DNA of 64,000 nt from Megasphaera vaginalis (ex Bordigoni et al. 2020) (GTDB lineage Bacteria; Bacillota; Negativicutes; Veillonellales; Megasphaeraceae), in the NCBI RefSeq assembly GCF_900240295.1, contig NZ_OEQB01000004.1, positions 124,001 to 188,000 on the forward strand, written 5' to 3'. Within the stretch, counting starts at the first letter, position 1. Every line of letters starts with the position of its first letter. Of the stretch, positions 8,606 through 15,111 are shown piece by piece. The position numbers and the translations under genes were made by a program. The notes under the pieces were generated by a model, which was not told the origin of the DNA, did no database searches, and saw only the letters and a program-made list of their open reading frames with translations.

Positions 8606-10246
8606 ATGTTAGTGATACGGGGGAAAAGCGTGTTTGCCGGCATTGCGATCGGACCGCTAGCACTGTTTCACCGGCAGTCCGCTTCTGCGGCGCAGCGGCC
8701 TGCTGCCGGCATAGAAGCGGAGCTGCAGCGTTTCCGTCAGGCCCGGCAAACGGCTGTCGCGCAGTTGCAGGCGCTGTACGAACGCGCCGTTGAAAAAGTG
8801 GGGGAAGACGAAGCCGCCGTTTTTGAGGTGCATCAGATGATGCTTGCCGACGATGACTATCTGGAAACGGTAGAAACCTTGATCGGCAGCGGCAATATGA
8901 GTGCGGAAGACGCAGTAGAACGGACAGCGCAGCAGTTTGCCCAGATGTTTCGTGCTATGGATGATACGTATATGCAAGCCCGCGCCGCCGATGTCATCGA
9001 CATTTCACGCCGCGTCGAAGCGGCGCTTTGCGGCTGCCAGGATACCGATTTGAGCGCTTATGACGGTGTCATTATCGGCGCCGATGACTTGGGACCGAGT
9101 GAAACGCTGCAGCTCGATACGGATAAGATCCTCGGTTTTGTTACATCCGGCGGCAGCACCAATTCACATACCGCTATTTTGGCGCGGACGTTGGGGATAG
9201 CCGCCGTTGTCGGCACCGATACGCCGTTCCATGATGACGTTGAAGGGTTGACAGTCATTATTGACGGGTATACGGGTACGGTCTATCTCGATCCCGATCC
9301 GGAGATGTTGGCGGCGATGGAGCGCAAAGCGGAGACGGCGGCGGCTCATCAGGCCGCATTGGAGCGGCTGCGCGGACTGCCGACACAAACGAAGGACGGG
9401 AAAAGAATTGATTTGTATGCCAATATCGGCAATACGGGAGATTTGGCCCAAGTAGCGGAACATGACGCGGAAGGGATCGGCCTGTTCCGCAGTGAATTTC
9501 TGTATTTGGAAAATACGACATATCCGACGGAAGAGCAGCAGTTTGCGGCGTATAAAAAAACGGCGCAGGCACTGGGCGGTAAACGTGTCGTCATTCGCAC
9601 CCTTGATATCGGCGCCGACAAGAAAGTAGACTATTTCAACTTGGAGACGGAAGAAAATCCGGCCATGGGCATGCGGGCCATCCGCATTTGCCTCAGCCGC
9701 CCCGACTTGTTCAGGATCCAACTTCGCGCGTTGTGTCGGGCTTCCGCCTTCGGCAAAGTCGCCGTCATGTTTCCGATGATTATTTCCCTTGATGAAATCA
9801 GGCGGAGCAAAGCGATGCTTCGCGATGTACAAGAAGAATTGACGGCACAAGGGATCGCTTACGACAAAGAAATGGAAGTAGGGATTATGATCGAGACGCC
9901 TGCGGCGGCGATTATCAGTGATGAACTGGCGAAAGAAGTCGATTTTTTCAGTATCGGCTCGAATGATCTGACGCAATATACGCTGGCCATCGATCGTCAG
10001 CAGACACGGCTTGACGATTTCTTCGACGCCCATCACCCGGCGATCTTGCGGTTGATTGAAATGACGGTTCGGAACGGACACGCCGCCGGTATCTGGGTCG
10101 GCATTTGCGGCGAACTCGGCGCCGATTTGTCCTTGACGGAAACGTTTCTGCGCATGGGGATTGATGAATTGTCTGTCAGTCCGGCGGCGATCTTGCCTGT
10201 ACGCGAAAAAGTTCGTTCTTTGGATTTGCGGGATGTAGACGTTTGA
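8606..10246 (+). CDS. ptsI: Phosphoenolpyruvate-protein phosphotransferase (enzyme I)
   Basis: Starts the PTS chain by moving phosphate from PEP to HPr. The 546-residue protein has an N-terminal HPr-binding/phospho-His domain with the active His in GGSTNSHTAILART (His188) and a C-terminal TIM-barrel PEP site with GLFRSEFLY, MGMRAIR and GSNDLTQYTLAIDR. An ATG at 8600 touches the AAGGAGGG ribosome site, so the ATG at 8606 (MLVIRGK) is the better start. It is the last gene of the fructose operon. A hairpin and a parS site follow. Confidence 0.94.
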   Translation: MLVIRGKSVFAGIAIGPLALFHRQSASAAQRPAAGIEAELQRFRQARQTAVAQLQALYERAVEKVGEDEAAVFEVHQMMLADDDYLETVETLIGSGNMSAEDAVERTAQQFAQMFRAMDDTYMQARAADVIDISRRVEAALCGCQDTDLSAYDGVIIGADDLGPSETLQLDTDKILGFVTSGGSTNSHTAILARTLGIAAVVGTDTPFHDDVEGLTVIIDGYTGTVYLDPDPEMLAAMERKAETAAAHQAALERLRGLPTQTKDGKRIDLYANIGNTGDLAQVAEHDAEGIGLFRSEFLYLENTTYPTEEQQFAAYKKTAQALGGKRVVIRTLDIGADKKVDYFNLETEENPAMGMRAIRICLSRPDLFRIQLRALCRASAFGKVAVMFPMIISLDEIRRSKAMLRDVQEELTAQGIAYDKEMEVGIMIETPAAAIISDELAKEVDFFSIGSNDLTQYTLAIDRQQTRLDDFFDAHHPAILRLIEMTVRNGHAAGIWVGICGELGADLSLTETFLRMGIDELSVSPAAILPVREKVRSLDLRDVDV

Positions 10247-10262
10247 CAATATCATCTACTGG

Positions 10263-10278
10263 TGTTTCACGTGAAACA
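10263..10278. promoter_or_regulatory. parS site 1 (ParB binding)
   Basis: The exact 16-bp palindrome TGTTTCACGTGAAACA, the parS consensus known from Bacillus and many other bacteria, lies between the convergent genes ptsI and the symporter. ParB is encoded about 14 kb away. Two more exact copies are at 14878 and 15385. Confidence 0.92.
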
Positions 10279-10283
10279 TGGCA

Positions 10284-10334
10284 AAAGGGTCTGCAGCGGA
10301 AGGCATTGAATATGCCTTTCGCTGCAGACCCTTT
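10284..10334. terminator. Bidirectional hairpin between ptsI and the symporter gene
   Basis: A near-perfect inverted repeat (arms 10284-10306 and 10312-10334, one G-T wobble) with a five-base loop separates two convergent genes. The T-tract downstream is weak on the plus strand, but the stem is very stable and begins with AAA, giving terminal U residues on either strand. Confidence 0.75.
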
Positions 10335-10411
10335 CTGTTTAGCTATTTGACGAATTGGAGAACACCGGGGGTTCTCGCGCTTCCGTCAATGCCGTCTGCA
10401 TGTGCCGCATT

Positions 10412-11827
10412 TTACAGGTCGTCTTCCCGGCGTGTCGGCGGCGTAATCGGCGTTTTGTCGATAACACGGACGAGAAGAAGGGTAACCGTACAGATGATCC
10501 ATTCAAAATAAATGACATGAGGCAAGATGCGTATTGCCGGGAAAAGCTGCCAGAGGATCAGTCCTGCAATTCCGACGAGTGTCGTCCAGAAGGCCGTGTT
10601 CCTGCGGCATAGGGAAGGACAGAAAAGCGTGCAGAGGAAGACGAGCGTAAAGGCGGTCGTCAGACTCAGGCCGATCAGCATGATCTTGACGATGCCGACG
10701 GCGTTAAAGGCCATCCATAAGGTGCCGATGCCGATCAGGAGCGTAATCATTCGGTTGGCGCGCAAATACGTTTTTTGTGTCATTTTCGGTGAGAAGAAGC
10801 GGCGGTAAATATCTTGGGCAACGAGAGTGCTGGCGCCGAGAAGGATCGTGCAGGCCGTTGAAACGTCGGCGGCCCAGAGACCGGCCAAGGTCAGGCCCGA
10901 CGAAAAGGGATCGAGACTCATAATAATTTGCGGTAATGCCAATGTCGGGTTCAAGTCGGGATATTGCGCTTTGGCGGCCAATCCCAAGATGGCGCAGAGG
11001 AAACCGATGGGAAAGATCAATATGCCGCCTAAAATGAACCCTCGTCTGGCGGCGCCTGCGTCTTTTGCGCCGCAGGCGATTTGGACCGGTCCCTGTGCGG
11101 TAATTGCCTGCGTCACCATGACGATGATCCAGCCGAGAAGCGTCGCCGCCGAAATGCCGGCAAAGGGACTGAACCAATCTACGGAGGAAACGGGAAGACT
11201 GGCAGCGATGCCGCTGATACCGCCGTCGCGGAGCAGGATGCGGACGAGAGAATAAATAATGCCCAAGTAAATGACGGTGACGCTGAGGATATTTGACAAT
11301 CCTGAAGACCAGAGTCCGCCGATAGCCGTAATGCCGATGAATACAACGGCGCTTACGATCATGCCCGATTCCATCGTGAAGATATCGGGCATAAGCGTTG
11401 ATAAGATGGAGCCGCCGGCAACGTATTGCAGCGACGTAATGCAGATCATAATCAGGGAAAGACCGATAACGCTGATGACACGAGCTTTCTTATCGTAGCT
11501 CCGCTCAAAGAGTTCCGGAATAGTTGTACAATTCAGCGAGCGGTAGCGGCCTGCCGCAAGAATCCCCATGACGATGGCGCCAATAGACCAGGCGCCGTTA
11601 TACCAGCCGGCGGCAAGCCCGATCTTTGTGGCGCTTTCTGCGACGCCGACCGTAGAAGCGGCACCGACGGCCATGCCGGTGATACTGACGGCAACCAGTG
11701 TCGTTGAAAGCTTTCGGCCGGCAAATAAGTATTCTGTCGGATTTTGGGCTGCACGATGTTTGACATAGAGAGAGATCGCAAAAAGCAGGAAGATATATAA
11801 AATGACGATACTTAATTGAATGGACAT
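10412..11827 (-). CDS. Sodium:solute symporter (SSS family), substrate unknown
   Basis: Inner-membrane Na+-coupled transporter of about 471 residues and roughly 13 hydrophobic segments. The start at 11827 (MSIQLSIVILY) lies behind GGAGAGGGG. The N-terminal part has the family pattern PTEYLFAGRKLSTT followed by SITGMAVGAASTVGVAESATKIGLAAGWYNGAW, recalling the SSF core near the sodium site. Panthothenate, proline, sialic acid and monocarboxylate carriers share this fold, and nothing local fixes the substrate. It stands alone between the PTS operon, which converges on it, and the divergent metal-related block. Confidence 0.85.
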   Translation of the reverse strand: MSIQLSIVILYIFLLFAISLYVKHRAAQNPTEYLFAGRKLSTTLVAVSITGMAVGAASTVGVAESATKIGLAAGWYNGAWSIGAIVMGILAAGRYRSLNCTTIPELFERSYDKKARVISVIGLSLIMICITSLQYVAGGSILSTLMPDIFTMESGMIVSAVVFIGITAIGGLWSSGLSNILSVTVIYLGIIYSLVRILLRDGGISGIAASLPVSSVDWFSPFAGISAATLLGWIIVMVTQAITAQGPVQIACGAKDAGAARRGFILGGILIFPIGFLCAILGLAAKAQYPDLNPTLALPQIIMSLDPFSSGLTLAGLWAADVSTACTILLGASTLVAQDIYRRFFSPKMTQKTYLRANRMITLLIGIGTLWMAFNAVGIVKIMLIGLSLTTAFTLVFLCTLFCPSLCRRNTAFWTTLVGIAGLILWQLFPAIRILPHVIYFEWIICTVTLLLVRVIDKTPITPPTRREDDL

Positions 11828-12009
11828 AAATAAGACCCCTCTCCTTGTATAGCAACTTAAGTTCCCTACAATGCAACTAAAATTACGGACGTTGATGATA
11901 TTATAGTATGTTGTAAAAGAAAAATCAAGGTCTTCAGGCAATACATACGGTCATCGCATGTTGAGATGCAGCGATGCTCTTTCGGTGACGGGGGTTGGGT
12001 GAAGGTGAT

Positions 12010-12064
12010 CTTCATTATATCTTCACATTTTCTTCATAAATTCTCTATAGGGAACAGGTATACT
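12010..12064 (+). promoter_or_regulatory. Promoter with 11-bp direct repeats upstream of the Met-rich protein
   Basis: CTTCA(T/C) occurs at 12010, 12021 and 12032, exactly 11 bases apart, with a weaker fourth copy at 12043. A -10 element TATACT is at 12059-12064, and there is no recognisable -35 at the expected distance. This is the layout of PhoB/OmpR-type boxes, where a tandem-bound activator replaces the -35. The OmpR-type regulator at 12920 is the obvious candidate. Confidence 0.6.
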
Positions 12065-12090
12065 GTAGACACTACAAAAAGGAGTGATTT

Positions 12091-12807
12091 ATGATGATGA
12101 ATATGGCAATGACACACTATATGGAACTTTTGTCGTTGCACCAACCGTGGTTTCTGATTTTATTCATGTTGGTGCCGATGACTTTGGCGGAAACAGTTTT
12201 GGCTTCCGAGATTTTCAGTTTGTATTATCAGGAAGAGGGAAAAGGTACTTGGAGCTCATTGCGACACGGGGCGTCGATTGTCTTAGCGATTTTCTTTATC
12301 GCCGTGGCGATCTTCATCGCCGTCTGGTATGTTCCGACTATTCAGTGGCGCGGTCCGCTTGATGTAATTGCTGTTTACAGTTATTTACTTGCCGTCATAC
12401 CTGCTGTCGTTATTTTACTTATGGAATTCAATCTTATCAGTAAAAATAGTGATACGAGAATGAAATTGAAAAAACACGTTATTTGGGTCTTTGCTTTCGT
12501 TGCTTTAACGCATATTGCCATGGTTTTCGGCATGGCTGATCCGCAGCTTGCCGGCTGGACGGCGCCGCAGCAGAGCATGCCCGGCGGGCAGATGATGAAT
12601 CATGACGGCATGTCAAACGATATGATGAATCACGGCGGTATGTCACATGATACGATGAATCATGGTGACATGCATCAACATATGATGAATCAGCAGCAAT
12701 CGATGAATATGAACCAAGGCGGACAGGGCGGCATGAACGGGAATAACGCGGACTCCTGCCCGATGAATCAAGCTGATCAGGATCAGAACCAACACAAGAA
12801 TAGCTAG
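12091..12807 (+). CDS. Four-TM membrane protein with Met/His-rich metal-binding-like tail
   Basis: 238-residue protein, start ATG at 12091 behind AAAAGGAG. Four hydrophobic segments are seen (about residues 18-42, 54-80, 84-108 and 122-142), then a soluble tail of about 90 residues rich in Met, His, Asn and Gln. The tail holds three 10-residue repeats of the type MMNHxGMSxD followed by MMNQQQSMNMN and a CPMNQ. Such tails bind Cu(I) or Ag(I) in known proteins. The family may be DUF6803, but I am not certain. Its place beside a two-component pair and a copper ATPase suggests a role in copper or silver handling; this is inference. Confidence 0.75.
   Translation: MMMNMAMTHYMELLSLHQPWFLILFMLVPMTLAETVLASEIFSLYYQEEGKGTWSSLRHGASIVLAIFFIAVAIFIAVWYVPTIQWRGPLDVIAVYSYLLAVIPAVVILLMEFNLISKNSDTRMKLKKHVIWVFAFVALTHIAMVFGMADPQLAGWTAPQQSMPGGQMMNHDGMSNDMMNHGGMSHDTMNHGDMHQHMMNQQQSMNMNQGGQGGMNGNNADSCPMNQADQDQNQHKNS
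12592..12681 (+). repeat. Three 30-bp tandem repeats coding the Met/His tail
   Basis: Units at 12592-12621, 12622-12651 and 12652-12681 each start ATGATGAATCA or a variant and encode MMNHDGMSND, MMNHGGMSHD and TMNHGDMHQH. A partial fourth copy follows. Copy number may vary between strains. Confidence 0.8.
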
Positions 12808-12824
12808 AGATGTCAGTACGTTTT

Positions 12825-12869
12825 ATACAAAACACGGAAACAGAGCGCTTCTGTTTCCGTGTTTTGTAT
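12825..12869 (+). terminator. Hairpin after the Met-rich protein gene
   Basis: A perfect 19-bp inverted repeat (arms 12825-12843 and 12851-12869) with a short loop lies 18 bases after the stop. The right arm ends in GTTTTGTAT rather than being followed by a separate T-run. It separates the gene from the downstream regulator pair. Confidence 0.7.
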
Positions 12870-12919
12870 AAATGGTGTACAATGTAAGCACAATACTGAT
12901 GCGTAAGGAGATATGCCGT

Positions 12920-13621
12920 ATGAGTCCGTATTCTATTCTTATTGTCGATGATGATGACAAACTGATCAAATTGCTGCGTTCCTATTTTGAGCAGAATCAA
13001 TTTATTGTTTATATTGCCAAAAACGGAGAAGAAGCATTGGCCATGATGGAACGACATGAGCCGCAAATTATGCTTCTCGATATAATGATGCCCAAGCTGG
13101 ACGGGTATGAGGTTTGTAATCGTGTGCGACAGATCAGCGATATTCCGATTATTTTTCTGACCGCCCGTGACAGTGAAGAGGATCGGCTGAAGGGCCTTGA
13201 TATCGGTGCCGACGACTATGTCACAAAACCGTTCAATATGCAGGAACTCGTCGCTAGGGTTCATGCTCGCTTGCGGCGCAGCCTGGGTGAAGTCATTCAC
13301 CGTCCGGCGTCTTACCGTGCAGCCGACCTTCTTATCGACAGAGAGCGTTTTCTCGTCTATCGCGGCAATCAAGCGTTGACTTTGACGCCGACGGAATTTA
13401 AGCTGCTGGAGATACTGTCATTATCTCCGGGACGGGTATTCAGCCGCATGCAGCTGATGGAAAAAGTACAGGGCGGGTATGCCTTTGAAGGGTTTGAGCG
13501 GACGATTGATACACATATTCGCAACTTACGGAAGAAGGTGGAAGTCGATCCGGCCAATCCCGCTTATATTTTGACTGTTTACGGGATAGGGTATAAGTTT
13601 GGCGGTGAACATCTTGGGTAA
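12920..13621 (+). CDS. OmpR/PhoB-family response regulator
   Basis: 233-residue DNA-binding response regulator. The start at 12920 (MSPYSILIVDDDD) has GGAG 9 bases upstream; an upstream in-frame extension lacks a site. The receiver domain (1-120) has the acidic pocket DDDD and the phosphorylated Asp54 in MLLDIMMP. The winged helix (about 135-230) has TLTPTEFKLLEIL and TVYGIGYKF. Its end overlaps the sensor kinase start, so the pair is co-translated. The signal is unknown; the neighbours (Met-rich protein, copA, csoR) suggest metal or envelope stress. Confidence 0.92.
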   Translation: MSPYSILIVDDDDKLIKLLRSYFEQNQFIVYIAKNGEEALAMMERHEPQIMLLDIMMPKLDGYEVCNRVRQISDIPIIFLTARDSEEDRLKGLDIGADDYVTKPFNMQELVARVHARLRRSLGEVIHRPASYRAADLLIDRERFLVYRGNQALTLTPTEFKLLEILSLSPGRVFSRMQLMEKVQGGYAFEGFERTIDTHIRNLRKKVEVDPANPAYILTVYGIGYKFGGEHLG

Positions 13622-14714
13622 AAACGAACGACTTTCTTTTCGGTTGGCAGTTATGATCTTTTTTCTCTTTGCGGCGGTGATTGCGTTGCTTGTTATGATT
13701 GTCAACTTGCAAATGGAAGCCCATTTTTCGGAATATGTCTATACGGAGGCTGACGGGTTGACCGTTGCTGTCAAGGGGATTGATGAAGAAGCATACATTG
13801 CTTCCGTGCATAAATTCCTCTTCTGGATCGGATTCGTCATGGTTATTTTAGGCAGTACGGTCAGTTATTTTGTCATTCGTCATCTGACGCGGCCGGTATC
13901 GGAACTGACGGCGGCCGTGCGGGAATTGCAGGAAGGGCATTTGGGCAAGACCGTACCGGTGCGGCGTCATGATGAAATCGGCGTACTGGCAGCCGCTTTT
14001 AACGATATGTCCCGCCGGCTTTACGAAAACGATCAGCAAAGGCGGCGGCTCTTTGCCGGAATGGCTCATGAACTACGTACGCCCATGGCGATATTACAGG
14101 GCAATTTGGAAGGTATGCTGGACGATGTCGTACCGCTTGACAAAGAGACGGTCTTGTCGCTTGAAGATGAAGTGGTCCGCATGCGCCGCCTGGTTCAGGA
14201 TTTGCGCGATTTGTCCCTGGCGGAAAATCATGAATTACTGCTGCACAAAGAAGAAACGGATATCAACAATCTGTTATCGCGGGCTGTCAATATGCTCCAG
14301 CCCATGCTTGACGAGAAGCGGCTCAGGATCGAAGTGCATTTGGCGGCCGATCTGCCTCCTGTCAACGTTGATGCGGATCGTTTCAATCAAGTTGTGTATA
14401 ATTTGTTGAACAATGCCGTTCGCTATACGGAAACGGGCAAGACCATTTCCGTTACGACTGCGCTAAATAACCAGAACTATCTCGTGTTGACCATCGCCGA
14501 TGAAGGGAAGGGAATTGCGGAGACTGATCTGCCCCATATATTTGAATATTTTTACCGTGGCGAAAAATCGCGGAATCGAGGCAGCGGCGGCAGCGGTATC
14601 GGGTTGGCTCTGGCGAAGCAATATGTTCTTTGCCACGACGGAACGATCGATGTTGCAAGTCGTGTAAGCGAGGGAACGACAGTTACCGTTCGCATACCGA
14701 TAGGTGAATCCTAA
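13599..14714 (+). CDS. Sensor histidine kinase paired with the OmpR-type regulator
   Basis: About 371 residues. The translation start is uncertain: TTG at 13599 or GTG at 13605, both inside the regulator gene. It has a membrane segment (14-36), a very short extracytoplasmic loop of about 36 residues, a second membrane segment (73-95), HAMP (about 95-147), the phospho-acceptor His157 in MAHELRTPMAIL, N-box NLLNNAVRYT, and G-boxes DEGKGIAE and GSGIGLALA. The small loop leaves little room for a ligand domain, so a metal ion or membrane state is a more likely signal than a large solute. Confidence 0.9.
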   Translation: MAVNILGKNERLSFRLAVMIFFLFAAVIALLVMIVNLQMEAHFSEYVYTEADGLTVAVKGIDEEAYIASVHKFLFWIGFVMVILGSTVSYFVIRHLTRPVSELTAAVRELQEGHLGKTVPVRRHDEIGVLAAAFNDMSRRLYENDQQRRRLFAGMAHELRTPMAILQGNLEGMLDDVVPLDKETVLSLEDEVVRMRRLVQDLRDLSLAENHELLLHKEETDINNLLSRAVNMLQPMLDEKRLRIEVHLAADLPPVNVDADRFNQVVYNLLNNAVRYTETGKTISVTTALNNQNYLVLTIADEGKGIAETDLPHIFEYFYRGEKSRNRGSGGSGIGLALAKQYVLCHDGTIDVASRVSEGTTVTVRIPIGES

Positions 14715-14865
14715 TCTTCTTATACAGTCGGGCGATGATGTGGGTACCCTTCTATAGAGGAAGCCATAGCGGTCATCGTTACCGACAACGGTATCCATCG
14801 CAGAATGGCGCGGCCTGGCCTAAGGCCATTGGCGACAATCTCGAAGCAACGCTTGTATCTAAAAA

Positions 14866-14905
14866 AAAGAGCCACCATGTTTCACGTGAAACATGGTGGC
14901 TCTTT
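14866..14905 (-). terminator. copA terminator, a perfect 20-bp inverted repeat containing parS
   Basis: The hairpin lies directly after the copA stop (14908). Arms 14866-14885 and 14886-14905 are perfectly complementary, and on the minus strand they are followed by eight T residues (14861-14868 complement). The centre of the palindrome is itself an exact parS site, so terminator and ParB site occupy the same bases. The gene from the other side (histidine kinase) also ends here. Confidence 0.85.
14878..14893. promoter_or_regulatory. parS site 2 (ParB binding), inside the copA terminator
   Basis: Exact copy of TGTTTCACGTGAAACA, forming the tip of the terminator stem between the convergent histidine kinase and copA genes. 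Confidence 0.92.
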
Positions 14906-14907
14906 CT

Positions 14908-15111
14908 TCATTTGACGAGTTCATATCCGGCGTCGGCAATGACTTTGGCCAATTCATCTGTCGGAATATCACGATCAGCTTTTATATCGGCCTTTTTGCC
15001 TTCCAAATCAACGGTTACGGCAGTGACGCCGTCTATTTTTGAAAGCGCGTCGTGTACGTGTTGTTGACAATGTTGGCACATCATTCCTTCAATCTTAATT
15101 GTTTTTTCCAT
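14908..15111 (-). CDS. copZ: Nested CopZ-like copper chaperone from an internal start in copA
   Basis: In the copA frame an ATG at 15111 is preceded by a full Shine-Dalgarno sequence AAAGGAGGA (15127-15119 on the minus strand) with 7 bases spacing. Initiation here gives a 67-residue protein beginning MEKTIKIEGMMCQHC, exactly one HMA domain and the normal size and form of CopZ, which carries Cu(I) to CopA. No stop separates it from the longer copA product. The cell could therefore make both a fusion and a free chaperone. The alternative is that copA and copZ fused recently and the ribosome site is a relic. The sequence shows the site; use of it is inferred. Confidence 0.7.
   Translation of the reverse strand: MEKTIKIEGMMCQHCQQHVHDALSKIDGVTAVTVDLEGKKADIKADRDIPTDELAKVIADAGYELVK

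Noticed and set aside
9164-10255. Open frame opposite ptsI
   Set aside because: ptsI is intact; the opposite frame has no start signal and no family features.
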